Source of the DNA: Acidimicrobiia bacterium
GTDB taxonomy: Bacteria > Actinomycetota > Acidimicrobiia > Spongiisociales > UBA5794
Direction of reading: 5' to 3'
Length of the DNA stretch: 50,004 nt
Assembly: GCA_029939995.1 (NCBI GenBank)
Contig: JAOZRW010000012.1
Span: 1-50,004, forward strand
Part shown: piece by piece, positions 15,374 to 25,251 of the stretch
Layout: the number at the start of each line of letters is the position of its first letter
Position numbering within the stretch: position 1 is the first letter of the stretch
The notes under the pieces: model-generated
What the model was told of the DNA's origin: nothing
What the model saw: only the letters and a program-made list of their open reading frames with translations
Databases searched by the model: none
Made by a program: the position numbers and the translations under genes

Positions 15374-16111
15374 ATGAAGATTCAGGCATCGATCGTCGAG
15401 GCACACCGGTTCGTTCGCGTGCGCCGTAAGGGCTACGACCCCGTCGAGGTCGACCGTGTGATGGAACGCCTCGCCGCAACGCTCCGCTCCTATGAAGAGG
15501 AGACGGCCGAACTCGAGTCGCGTGTTCGCGACGCCGACGAGTCCGTCGACGCGATCCGCCGCACCTTCGTCGCAGCCCAGCGCACGAGCGAGGAGATGCT
15601 TCGCGAGAGCAACGGACGAGCCGCCGTCATCCTCGCCCAGGCCAGGGCCGAAGCGGAACGACTCGTTGCCGGGGCCCGCACGGAAGTCGAAGCCATGGTC
15701 TTCGAACGTGACGAGGCCATCGTGCAGGCGCATCGCATCGGCGCCGAACGGATGGCGGAAGCAGAAGCCCAGGCGTTCCGGCTCCTCCTCGACGCAGAAG
15801 AGGCGCGATCGGACGCTCTCGCCGGGACGGAACGGATCCACGCCTCGGCACGCGAGGAGGCCGAAGAGACACGTCGATCGATACTGGCGGAAGCCGAGCG
15901 GCATGCGAACGAGATCGTCGGCGCGGCCGGGCGGGAGGAGATCCGGCTCGTCGAGCGGCTCGCCTTGCTGCGCAGCGCCGTCGCAGACGTCGAGCGACGG
16001 ATCAACGATCTCGCGGCGCTCACGACGCCGCGCACGTCACACATCGCCGAGGTGATCGACCTGACGACGGTCGAGGACGATGCGGCGATGATCGGATCCG
16101 GGCGGAACTGA
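15374..16111 (+). CDS. DivIVA/Wag31-like coiled-coil protein
   Basis: 245 residues. The N-terminus FVRVRRKGYDPVEVDRVMERL (about 16-36) is the DivIVA lipid-binding motif, in which a basic and aromatic tip inserts into curved membrane. The rest is an almost unbroken Ala/Glu/Arg-rich coiled coil to about residue 220, then a short acidic tail. Such proteins mark cell poles or septa in actinobacteria and recruit wall-synthesis machinery. It is monocistronic: it has its own promoter and is followed by hairpins and a family 1 repeat. Compared with Wag31 the order is simpler, so it may be a paralogue (like Rv2927c) and not the main polarity factor. Confidence 0.85.
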   Translation: MKIQASIVEAHRFVRVRRKGYDPVEVDRVMERLAATLRSYEEETAELESRVRDADESVDAIRRTFVAAQRTSEEMLRESNGRAAVILAQARAEAERLVAGARTEVEAMVFERDEAIVQAHRIGAERMAEAEAQAFRLLLDAEEARSDALAGTERIHASAREEAEETRRSILAEAERHANEIVGAAGREEIRLVERLALLRSAVADVERRINDLAALTTPRTSHIAEVIDLTTVEDDAAMIGSGRN

Positions 16112-16128
16112 GGGGCCCGGCCGTTCGA

Positions 16129-16167
16129 GAGCCCGCGGACCGGGGAATCTCTCCATTCCGCGGGCTC
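16129..16167. terminator. inverted repeat after DivIVA-like gene, overlapping family 1 repeat
   Basis: GAGCCCGCGG at 16129-16138 and CCGCGGGCTC at 16158-16167 are perfect 10-bp arms with a 19-nt loop. The right arm is the start of the family 1 repeat. The structure may terminate the divIVA-like transcript, although no T run follows. Confidence 0.5.
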
Positions 16168-16210
16168 GGGACGGCATATAGAACGCAGAGAACCCTGGGT
16201 TCGGGACGGG
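16158..16210 (+). repeat. dispersed intergenic repeat family 1, copy A
   Basis: Shares the core CCGCGGGCT...ACGGCATATAG..CGCAGAGAACCCTGGGTT with copies B (28087-28140), C (47090-47147, inverted) and D (49892-49947). It lies between the DivIVA-like gene and the DUF4190 promoter. The segment CTCCATT just left of the core is also shared with copy C. Confidence 0.85.
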
Positions 16211-16238
16211 CGGAGTGGTGCCGGTCGGGTCGGCTCGC

Positions 16239-16244
16239 CATAAT
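16239..16244 (+). promoter_or_regulatory. -10 box for leaderless DUF4190-DUF2752 transcript
   Basis: CATAAT 7 nt before the ATG at 16252. It makes that ATG a better start than the in-frame ATG at 16243, which would lie inside the -10 region. Confidence 0.55.
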
Positions 16245-16251
16245 GGGGCCT

Positions 16252-16530
16252 ATGACAGACCAGTACTACCAGGAAGACAGCCAGGCGACGACGATTCTCG
16301 TGCTCGGGATCCTCGGCCTCGTGCTCTGCCAGTTCCTCGGGCCCTTCGCTTGGGTGATGGGGAACAAGGAACTCGCCGCGATCGACGCCGGAACACGTCC
16401 GCCGGAGAACCGGGGCACGGCACAGGCCGGGAAGATCCTCGGGATCATCTCGACGGTCATGCTCGCCATCGGCGTCGTGTTCTTCGCCTTCTTCCTCGTC
16501 CTCCTCATCGTCGGAGCCGCTTCCAACTGA
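16252..16530 (+). CDS. DUF4190 family membrane protein
   Basis: A 92-residue protein with a short hydrophilic N-terminus (MTDQYYQEDSQ) and two hydrophobic segments at about 12-35 and 62-90, separated by a loop with GNKELAAIDAGTRP, the pattern of DUF4190. The family is found mainly in actinobacteria, and its function is unknown. Its stop overlaps the start of the DUF2752 gene by one base (TGATG), so the two are translationally coupled and may form a small membrane complex. Confidence 0.85.
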   Translation: MTDQYYQEDSQATTILVLGILGLVLCQFLGPFAWVMGNKELAAIDAGTRPPENRGTAQAGKILGIISTVMLAIGVVFFAFFLVLLIVGAASN

Positions 16531-16934
16531 TGGACGGCACCTCGCTCGCCGCCTCCCGTCTGGGACGGGGGTCGCTGTATGCGTTGCCGTTCGTCGCTGC
16601 GATCACGCTCTCGGCGATCCAGCCGTCCGACGGCGCTCCGACGATCTGCGGCTTCGCGAACTGCACCGGCGTGGCGTGCCCCGGCTGCGGCATGACCCGG
16701 GCCGCGGGCTCGCTCCTCCGGGGCGACGTCGGTGAGGCGCTCCGCTACCACCCGCTCGTTCCCCTGATCCTCTTCGAACTGCTCGCAGCGTGGACGATCT
16801 GGGCGGCGCATCAAGCAGGCTGGATCCGCTGGCGACACCACCGCTGGGTCGATGTGGTCATCGGCGCGACGGCCGCCCTGCTCGTGATCGTCTGGGTCAT
16901 CCGACTGATCACCGGGACGACGCCCCCGGTCTGA
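16530..16934 (+). CDS. DUF2752 membrane protein
   Basis: 134 residues with the diagnostic motif GVACPGCGMTRA around residue 45, where the CPxCGxTR signature gives two cysteines near a membrane face. Hydrophobic segments are at about 12-30, 65-85 and 105-128. DUF2752 proteins are widespread small membrane proteins of unknown function. The CxxC pair could bind metal or be redox-active. The longer reading frame beginning upstream crosses the DUF4190 gene out of frame and is not credible. The ATG at 16530 is set by the overlap. Confidence 0.88.
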   Translation: MDGTSLAASRLGRGSLYALPFVAAITLSAIQPSDGAPTICGFANCTGVACPGCGMTRAAGSLLRGDVGEALRYHPLVPLILFELLAAWTIWAAHQAGWIRWRHHRWVDVVIGATAALLVIVWVIRLITGTTPPV

Positions 16935-16940
16935 CGGGAG

Positions 16941-17663
16941 TCAGGCCGTCTCGCCGCCGACGCTGACCCGGACGATGCCCTCGACCGATGCCGTGTGCTC
17001 CGGGACGATCAGACCTCGTTCGTAGAGATCGGCGAGCAAGCCGGCCGCCGACAGTTCGAACAGGTTGAGACGCTCGGCGACGTCTTGAGCAGACGCCCCT
17101 CCCCCGATCGAGGACAGCACCGACCATGCTGCGGCATCCACGACGACGTCCTGTGCGTCCTCCGGCAGGGTCGGGCGCATGACGAACCGGGCGTGCGCAT
17201 TCGGGAGGATGCGCACGATCTTCCCCCACTCCTCCCGCCGCTCGTCCGCCGCTGTGAGAACCTCATCGGCCTCGAACCGTTGGATCGGCTCTTCCCCGTA
17301 GGCCCGCGTTGTGACCCCGTCGATGAACCAGAAGCGCCCCGGCGTGCCCTGGTCCAACCGGATCAGCACTTCCCCGATCTGCTGGAGGATCAGCGGTCGG
17401 GCCGGGGAGGGCCACTTGCCGCCCGGGTTGCGACCCCGCCGATCCCGCTCCGGTCGGCGGCCCAGACGTCCGAGGGCGGCCACGGACCCGTCGCCGTCCC
17501 TCGTCGTCGCATAGGTGACGTATCCATCGACGAAGAAGATCCGACCGGTGATCGGGCCGGTTTCGACCCGGAGCACGCCGGTCTTCGACCCACCGGAGAT
17601 GAGGCGCACGATGTGGCCGAGCCGGAACGAGCCGAGATCACCCTGAAGAACGTCCATCTTCAC
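16941..17663 (-). CDS. DUF4388 domain protein
   Basis: 240 residues. The N-terminus VLQGDLGSFRLGHIVRLISG...GVLRVETG matches DUF4388 (PATAN-type), found in bacterial signalling proteins. The segment VVDAAAWSVLSSIGGGASAQDVAERLNL near 170-200 resembles the winged-helix module that often follows. This combination is common in gliding, two-component and polarity proteins, but no partner gene is adjacent. Start uncertain: GTG at 17663 or the ATG two codons later. It converges on the DUF2752 gene with a 6-bp gap. Confidence 0.8.
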   Translation of the reverse strand: MKMDVLQGDLGSFRLGHIVRLISGGSKTGVLRVETGPITGRIFFVDGYVTYATTRDGDGSVAALGRLGRRPERDRRGRNPGGKWPSPARPLILQQIGEVLIRLDQGTPGRFWFIDGVTTRAYGEEPIQRFEADEVLTAADERREEWGKIVRILPNAHARFVMRPTLPEDAQDVVVDAAAWSVLSSIGGGASAQDVAERLNLFELSAAGLLADLYERGLIVPEHTASVEGIVRVSVGGETA

Positions 17664-17717
17664 GTATCGGCCCGAACACAGCGGAGCTTGACGAGCACCG
17701 GAGGGTGGCCGACGAAG

Positions 17718-17746
17718 AGCGTCCCCCGGTCGACCCGGGGGACGCT
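17718..17746 (-). terminator. terminator after ppdK
   Basis: AGCGTCCCCCGG (17718-17729) and CCGGGGGACGCT (17735-17746) form a perfect 12-bp stem with a 5-nt loop, 28 bp beyond the ppdK stop on the minus strand. No long T run follows, as is common in high-GC actinobacteria. Confidence 0.75.
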
Positions 17747-17774
17747 TCTCGGTGAACGATCGTCGGTCGAACGC

Positions 17775-20489
<2,715 letters not shown>

Positions 20490-20555
20490 CGAGAACTCCT
20501 TGTCTCTGCTGCCTGGTGATCGCCGGGCATCCCGGTCGCGCCGCGGCGCATGAAC

Positions 20556-20570
20556 CACCGTATCTCGGTG
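20556..20570. promoter_or_regulatory. inverted repeat over the ppdK promoter region
   Basis: CACCG-TATCT-CGGTG, 5-bp arms, covers the putative ppdK -10 TACGGT (minus strand, 20557-20562). A regulator-binding role is only suggested. Confidence 0.3.
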
Positions 20571-20579
20571 CCCCAAAGG

Positions 20580-20585
20580 TACCGT
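20580..20585 (+). promoter_or_regulatory. -10 box for leaderless CapA-like transcript
   Basis: TACCGT 7 nt before the ATG at 20593. The spacing favours this ATG over the in-frame GTG at 20584. Confidence 0.5.
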
Positions 20586-20592
20586 GTTCTCG

Positions 20593-21720
20593 ATGCATCG
20601 GATTCGATTCCTTCGTGTTCTCGTCGGGATGGCGTTCGTGACGCTCGCCGCCGGCTGCTCGACCGGAGCCATCGCATCTCCTCCGCCGGACACCGCCTTC
20701 ACTCCGGTCACCGCCCTCCCACCGGCGCCGACGGTCGAGCCCGCACCCACGGCGACGACCACCCAGCCGCTCGAGAACGTTCCGTCGTCCACCACCACGA
20801 CCACGAGCGCCGCCGTCCCCACCCCCAGGACGCGTCTCGTCGTGAGCGGCACGGGTGACGTCAACCTCGACCCCACCTTCGTGCGCTCGTTCCGGTCGGA
20901 AGGCTACGAGTACGCATGGTCGGGGCTGGGAGGCATCCTCGACGCCGACGACCTCACGATCGTCAACCTCGAGTGCTCGGCGTCGAACCTGGGCACGCCG
21001 TGGGACAAGCCGTGGAACTTCCGGTGCGATCCCGACGCGCTCCCATCCATGGCCGACGCCGGCGTGGAAGTCGCCAACCTCGCGAACAACCACTCCATGG
21101 ACTACGGATTCGAAGCCATGCTCGACGCACGCGAGAACCTGCTGGCGGTGGGCATCGATCCGGTCGGAACCGGGGCGAACGCCGACGAGGCCTACACGCC
21201 GGTGATCGTGGAGCGAAACGGATGGAAGATCGCGATCCTCGGAGGGGGCGGTGTTCACCCCGAATCGGGATCCTGGATCGCCACCGACGATCGGCCTGGG
21301 ATGACGGACGGGGACTCGGCGGAGGCGATGACCCGGGCGATCGCGGCGGCGAAAGAGGACGCCGATCTCGTCCTGGTCACGATCCACTGGGGCGAAGCGG
21401 AGACGACCCGGCCTCGCCCGTTCGAGCAGCGACTCGCCGAAGCCTTCATCGACGCGGGAGCCGACGGGGTGTTCGGTCACCACCAGCACGTCCTCCAGCC
21501 CCTGGGCTGGTACCACGGACGACCCATCGCGTGGGGCCTCGGCAACTTCGTGTGGCAGGCCGGATCTCCACAGGCCCGCCGGACCGCCGTAGCCCAGTTC
21601 GTGTACGAGCCGGACGGCCGCATCGGGGCCTGCCTGGTCCCCGTCGTCATCGAGTCGACGGGGCACCCGGTTCTCCAGTCCGGCTATGAGGGTCCGTGCC
21701 TCCCCGACGGGCCCGAGTAG
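20593..21720 (+). CDS. CapA/PgsA-family lipoprotein (metallophosphatase-like)
   Basis: 375 residues. A signal peptide ends in the lipobox LAAGC (Cys about 22). A Pro/Thr-rich linker runs to about residue 75. The rest is a CapA fold: VVSGTGDVNLD metal loop, IVNLECSASN, VANLANNHSMDYG, VTIHWGEAE and GHHQHVLQPLGWYHGRPIAWGLGNF supply the His, Asp and Asn ligands of calcineurin-like phosphoesterases. CapA proteins act in capsule or poly-glutamate polymer export and anchoring, and the enzyme reaction is unsettled. No capsule biosynthesis genes are adjacent, so a general envelope role is inferred. Confidence 0.92.
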   Translation: MHRIRFLRVLVGMAFVTLAAGCSTGAIASPPPDTAFTPVTALPPAPTVEPAPTATTTQPLENVPSSTTTTTSAAVPTPRTRLVVSGTGDVNLDPTFVRSFRSEGYEYAWSGLGGILDADDLTIVNLECSASNLGTPWDKPWNFRCDPDALPSMADAGVEVANLANNHSMDYGFEAMLDARENLLAVGIDPVGTGANADEAYTPVIVERNGWKIAILGGGGVHPESGSWIATDDRPGMTDGDSAEAMTRAIAAAKEDADLVLVTIHWGEAETTRPRPFEQRLAEAFIDAGADGVFGHHQHVLQPLGWYHGRPIAWGLGNFVWQAGSPQARRTAVAQFVYEPDGRIGACLVPVVIESTGHPVLQSGYEGPCLPDGPE

Positions 21721-21737
21721 CCGGCCGGGCTTACTCG
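21714..21737. terminator. weak bidirectional hairpin between convergent genes
   Basis: CGAGTA (21714-21719) and TACTCG (21732-21737) flank a 12-nt loop containing GCCGGC. It spans both stop codons. A short stem only. Confidence 0.3.
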
Positions 21738-22156
21738 ATCCGGAACACCGGGTGGTCGGGAACGACTGCGACGAAGTCCTCGAGCTCCGGATCGTCCGGA
21801 AGATCGAAGTAGCTGCCGACGATGCGCTCGAGGTCCTCGTAGTACGCCTTCAACACCGTCCCGGCTTCCCGACCCTCGCACTCGGTGACCGTGATCTGCT
21901 CGCTCACCCCGCCGCGGCTGAGCGACGCTCCGCCTGCAGCCCTGATGTTGTGCACCCACCCGACGGCTCCGTACGGTGCCACCAGATATCGCGACCCGTC
22001 CACGACGATGGGCGTGACCGGAACCGTGCGCGGAACGCCGGAGCGGCGCCCGCGAACCGTCAACTCGGATGCCGGGCCCTTCCCGCGCCGGGACAAGGCC
22101 GCCATCGCTCTGTTGATCGTGCGTCGAAAGCCGTTGACTCTGTATTCGTTGACCAT
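21731..22156 (-). CDS. Ddn-type nitroreductase family protein (F420-dependent relative)
   Basis: 141 residues of the deazaflavin-dependent nitroreductase/quinone reductase family. The split beta-barrel core has LTVRGRRSGVPRTVPVTPIVVDGSRYLVAPYG...WVHNIRAAGGASL, which aligns with the F420-contacting segments of M. tuberculosis Ddn. Members reduce quinones or nitroimidazoles with F420H2. The ATG at 22156 is chosen over one 30 nt upstream because a TAGCGT -10 box lies 7 nt before it. It is divergent from parA, with 55 bp between the starts, and the two leaderless -10 boxes face away from each other. Confidence 0.88.
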   Translation of the reverse strand: MVNEYRVNGFRRTINRAMAALSRRGKGPASELTVRGRRSGVPRTVPVTPIVVDGSRYLVAPYGAVGWVHNIRAAGGASLSRGGVSEQITVTECEGREAGTVLKAYYEDLERIVGSYFDLPDDPELEDFVAVVPDHPVFRIE

Positions 22157-22163
22157 GGACGAA

Positions 22164-22169
22164 ACGCTA
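22164..22169 (-). promoter_or_regulatory. -10 box for leaderless Ddn-like transcript
   Basis: TAGCGT on the minus strand, 7 nt before the ATG at 22156. Confidence 0.5.
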
Positions 22170-22199
22170 CTCGCCCGAACAATCACGGGGAACGCCTTC

Positions 22200-22205
22200 T
22201 ACAAT
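22200..22205 (+). promoter_or_regulatory. -10 box for leaderless parA-like transcript
   Basis: TACAAT 6 nt before the ATG at 22212. It fits the leaderless pattern of this genome and excludes the much longer upstream reading frame. Confidence 0.6.
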
Positions 22206-22211
22206 CGGGCT

Positions 22212-22967
22212 ATGACATCCGTGATCGCCGTGGCGAACCAGAAGGGCGGGGTCGCCAAGACCACCACCGTTCATACCCTGTCCGCAGCCCTCGCCGAACG
22301 CGGCCGTCGCGTCCTCATGGTCGACCTCGACCCTCAGGCGTGCCTCACCTACGAGAACGGCTTCGACCCGGACGCACTCGAAGCGAGCATCCACGACGTG
22401 ATGCTCGGACGAACGAAGCTCGACGATGTCATCGTCGCAACCGGTGACGTCGATCTCGTTCCCTCCTCGATCGATCTCGCCGGTTCGGAGATCCACCTCC
22501 TGACCAAGACCGGCCGCGAGTTCGTCCTCGGCCGGGCGCTCAAGCCGGTCGTCGACGAGTACGACTACGTCTTCATCGACTGCGCGCCGTCGCTCGGCAT
22601 TCTCACGCTGAACGGCCTCACCGCTGCTTCGGACGTCCTGATCCCGTTCCAGGCGGAGACGCTGTCCCATCGCGCCGTCGGGCAGCTCCTGGAGACCATC
22701 GACGACGTGCGCGTCTACACGAACGAGAATCTCCGTGTGCTGGGAGCCGTCGCAACGATGTACGACGGCAGGACCAACCTCGGCAAACACGTTCTCGCGG
22801 AGGTTTCGGAAGTGCACGACATCGAGGTACTCCCGCCTCCGATTCCCCGCTCGGTCAAGGTCGCCGAAGCGCCGGGAAGGGGCCGGTCGGTGCTCACCCA
22901 CGCCCGCAGGTCGAAGAGCGCCGAGGCGTACCGTTCGCTCGCCGAAGAGATCGAGCGACGCACATGA
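22212..22967 (+). CDS. orphan ParA/Soj-family ATPase
   Basis: 251-residue deviant Walker ATPase. The P-loop QKGGVAKTTT (about 13-22), the switch MVDLDPQACLTY and the Walker B FIDCAPSLGILTLNG are all intact, so ATP-dependent dimerisation and nucleoid binding are likely. No parB or parS-like site is nearby, so this is not the chromosome-partition locus. Orphan ParAs such as Rv3213c position other cargo. It overlaps the next small zinc-ribbon gene by 4 bp, which may therefore be its partner. Confidence 0.92.
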   Translation: MTSVIAVANQKGGVAKTTTVHTLSAALAERGRRVLMVDLDPQACLTYENGFDPDALEASIHDVMLGRTKLDDVIVATGDVDLVPSSIDLAGSEIHLLTKTGREFVLGRALKPVVDEYDYVFIDCAPSLGILTLNGLTAASDVLIPFQAETLSHRAVGQLLETIDDVRVYTNENLRVLGAVATMYDGRTNLGKHVLAEVSEVHDIEVLPPPIPRSVKVAEAPGRGRSVLTHARRSKSAEAYRSLAEEIERRT

Positions 22968-23290
22968 CCGGCCGATCCGACCCCCGTGGCAAGCGAGCGC
23001 TGTTCGAGACTCCGAAGGCAGAGCTCGACGATCCGCTCGAAGACGACGTCCTCATCGAGCCCGAGGAGCGTGACGGGATAACGGCGCTGTTCTCGACCGG
23101 GGAGCACCAGCCCGGCACCGGCGTGATCGTGTGCTCCCATTGCGGGACGAAGACCCGGGCGTCGCACATCGACATCGGGGTTCGCATCGCCCTGATCTCG
23201 CTCTGGATCCCCGGCAAGCACTACAGCCGGTGGATCCAGTGCCCGAACTGCCAGCGGCGCTCATGGTGCCGCGTCGAGTGGCTGGCCTGA
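22964..23290 (+). CDS. small zinc-ribbon protein coupled to ParA-like gene
   Basis: 108 residues. The N-terminal 45 residues are acidic and probably disordered. Two CxxC knuckles, CSHCGTKTR (about 57-65) and CPNCQRRSWCR (about 92-102), form a split zinc ribbon around a hydrophobic stretch IALISLWIPGKHYSRWIQ. I do not know the family's function. Coupling to the ParA-like gene (ATGA overlap) suggests they act together, perhaps as an adaptor. Confidence 0.8.
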   Translation: MTGRSDPRGKRALFETPKAELDDPLEDDVLIEPEERDGITALFSTGEHQPGTGVIVCSHCGTKTRASHIDIGVRIALISLWIPGKHYSRWIQCPNCQRRSWCRVEWLA

Positions 23291-23356
23291 GCGCCGCACC
23301 GGAACCGGACTGCGTCACCCCGTAGGGCGAGGAGGCGCTCGCAGCTCCCCACGGGA

Positions 23357-23385
23357 GAGCCGGATCATCGGATGGTTCCGGGCTC
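23357..23385. terminator. bidirectional hairpin between convergent genes
   Basis: GAGCCGGA (23357-23364) pairs with TCCGGGCTC (23377-23385) with one bulged base. It lies between the zinc-ribbon gene and the CPBP protease gene and reaches the latter's stop codon. Confidence 0.5.
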
Positions 23386-24142
23386 AGGAAACCGACTCGT
23401 CGACCGGAGCGTCGGCCGTACCGAACAGGCGATGTCTCCCCGCGACCAGCGATACGAGCACCACGGCCAGGAGCACGAACTGCACGAGACCCCCGAGCGA
23501 TGAGCCGTCGCCGGCGGTGAACGCCGAGTAGTCCCAGAGGAGGTGCAGGAGCATCGGCACGACGATCAAGCCCGTCGCGCGCCGCGCGATGTACATCCCC
23601 GATCCGATGATGAACGTCACGACGACCTGCTTCACCGTCGCCCCTGCGCCCTGGCCGAGGAGGACGTTGATGCTGTGCAGCAGCCCGAACGCTACCGACG
23701 ACCACAGCCACACGTGGCTCTCTCGCATCGATCCGCGGAACGCCACCACCACGAGGCCCCGATACGCCAACTCCTCGCTGATCCCGACCAGCGCGACCCC
23801 GATGCCGATCCACAGCAGCAGGTTCGAGTCGAGGACGCTCAGGTTCGAGTAGTCGACACCTACGAGCAGGGCGAGCACCATGACGATCGGCACGGCGATC
23901 AGCCATCCCCCGGCACGGCGTCGATCCCGCAGGACCGGACGCCACCATCCGAAGACCGACGTCACGCCGATGAACACGACGAGCGCCACGGCGACCGGGA
24001 TGACGAGCGTTCGCTGCACGTTGGAGACCGATGCGCCGACGTCGCCGTACCCGACGCCCAGCGCCTTGAAGAGGCCGCCGAACACGATCATGTACACGGC
24101 CGCGAGGGCCACCCCGACGCCTACCGACGGCCGCACGCGCAC
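23384..24142 (-). CDS. CPBP-family intramembrane metalloprotease
   Basis: 252 residues with about eight hydrophobic segments. All three active-site motifs of the Abi/CAAX (Rce1-like) family are present: Glu123-Glu124 with Arg128 in SEELAYRG, Phe152 and His156 in FGLLHSIN, and His200 with Asp204 in HLLWD. Bacterial members cleave or process membrane peptides, bacteriocin immunity being the best known role. The substrate here is unknown. No peptide gene is visible beside it. Confidence 0.92.
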   Translation of the reverse strand: MRVRPSVGVGVALAAVYMIVFGGLFKALGVGYGDVGASVSNVQRTLVIPVAVALVVFIGVTSVFGWWRPVLRDRRRAGGWLIAVPIVMVLALLVGVDYSNLSVLDSNLLLWIGIGVALVGISEELAYRGLVVVAFRGSMRESHVWLWSSVAFGLLHSINVLLGQGAGATVKQVVVTFIIGSGMYIARRATGLIVVPMLLHLLWDYSAFTAGDGSSLGGLVQFVLLAVVLVSLVAGRHRLFGTADAPVDESVS

Positions 24143-24165
24143 GACATCACCTCTCTCGAACGACG

Positions 24166-24537
24166 CTACCGACCCAGGAACTTCTCCCGATCCACGACGA
24201 ACCGGCTGTGGTCTCCGTGTGCCACCACCCGGCCTTCTTCCCGAACCTCGACCCGGAACCTCACGGAACGACCGTCGACTGCGACCACTTCCGCGAGCGC
24301 CTCCACGGTCGCTCCGACGAAGGACGGCGCTGAGTGCTCGATCGCGATGCGGGTGCCCACCGTCGTGGACCCGTCGTCGAGGGACCCGGCGAGCGCCGCC
24401 ACGGCCGCCTGCTCCATGAGGGCGACGACGCGCGGCGTGCCGAGAACGGGGACGTCACCGCTCCCGAGGGCGACGGCGGTGTCCGCTCCTTCGACGACCA
24501 GTCCGACGACCGCGACCATTCCGATTTCGATCTCCAT
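24166..24537 (-). CDS. FlK-like hot-dog fold thioesterase
   Basis: 123 residues from the ATG at 24537. The hot-dog fold has the FlK-type catalytic set: Thr34 and Glu42 in LGTPRVVALMEQAA and His68 in IEHSAPS. Fluoroacetyl-CoA thioesterase FlK defines this arrangement, but most members act on other short acyl-CoAs or clear toxic CoA esters. The start is placed at 24537 because a TACAGT -10 box lies 9 nt upstream. The longer frame adds an unlikely N-terminus. It is divergent from the enoyl-CoA hydratase gene, whose -10 overlaps its own. Confidence 0.88.
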   Translation of the reverse strand: MEIEIGMVAVVGLVVEGADTAVALGSGDVPVLGTPRVVALMEQAAVAALAGSLDDGSTTVGTRIAIEHSAPSFVGATVEALAEVVAVDGRSVRFRVEVREEGRVVAHGDHSRFVVDREKFLGR

Positions 24538-24546
24538 GTGCACCAG

Positions 24547-24556
24547 ACTGTACCGT
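24547..24556. promoter_or_regulatory. overlapping divergent -10 boxes
   Basis: ACTGTACCGT contains TACAGT on the minus strand (24547-24552, thioesterase) and TACCGT on the plus strand (24551-24556, enoyl-CoA hydratase). They share two bases, so polymerase cannot occupy both at once. Confidence 0.45.
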
Positions 24557-24594
24557 GTCGCGAAGCCGGTCCGGAAGAGAGGCATGCACATCGG

Positions 24595-25251
24595 ATGATC
24601 GAACTCGAACAGCAGGGATCCGTGTTCGTGGCGACGCTCGGTCGAGGTGAGAACGTCATCGACCCGGCTTTCGTCGAACAGTTCACCGCGATCCTCGCAG
24701 CGGTCGAGGTATCTCCGGGGCCGAGAGCTCTCGTGACGACGGGAGCGGACCGGTTCTACTCGAACGGCCTGTCACTCGCATACGTCGAAACCCTCGGCGC
24801 CGATGATCTCGACGCGTTCCTGAGCATCGTCGACCGGATGTTGGCTCGCCTCCTTGCCGCTCCGTTCATCACCGTCGCGGCCATCAACGGCCACAGCATC
24901 GCCGCGGGTGCGCTGCTCGCCCTTTCCCACGACTACCGCGTGATGCGGGCCGATCGGGGATTCTTCTCCCTTCCTTCGGTCGACGTCGGCATCCCGTTCA
25001 CCCGGGGAATGACCTCCCTGATCGCCAGGAAAGTGCCAGCACCCTGGGCCGACGATCTGGCCGTCTCCGGCGACCGCCTCGGCGGGAGAGAAGCGTGCGA
25101 TCTCCACGTCGTGCACCGGGCCGTACCCGACGAGGCCGTCGTCCCGCTGGCGATCGAACTGGCGGAACGCCACGCATCGAAAGACCCGGCGACCCTCGGG
25201 ACGGTCAAGCGGCGTCTCTACCACGACGTTCTGGGAGCGATGCAGCCGTGA
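24595..25251 (+). CDS. enoyl-CoA hydratase/isomerase family protein
   Basis: 218 residues of the crotonase fold. The oxyanion-hole segments GADRFYSNGLSL and AAINGHSIAAGALLALSHDYR are intact. FFSLPSVDVGIPF resembles delta3,delta2-enoyl-CoA isomerases more than classical hydratases. Acts on acyl-CoA, cytoplasmic. The start ATG at 24595 has only a weak purine-rich site upstream. It overlaps the alpha/beta hydrolase start by GTGA and sits opposite a CoA thioesterase, suggesting a shared acyl-CoA role. Confidence 0.9.
   Translation: MIELEQQGSVFVATLGRGENVIDPAFVEQFTAILAAVEVSPGPRALVTTGADRFYSNGLSLAYVETLGADDLDAFLSIVDRMLARLLAAPFITVAAINGHSIAAGALLALSHDYRVMRADRGFFSLPSVDVGIPFTRGMTSLIARKVPAPWADDLAVSGDRLGGREACDLHVVHRAVPDEAVVPLAIELAERHASKDPATLGTVKRRLYHDVLGAMQP

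Noticed and set aside
22964-22967. parS-like site or ParB near the ParA-like gene
   Set aside because: No TGTTTCACGTGAAACA-like palindrome or ParB gene is seen in the window.
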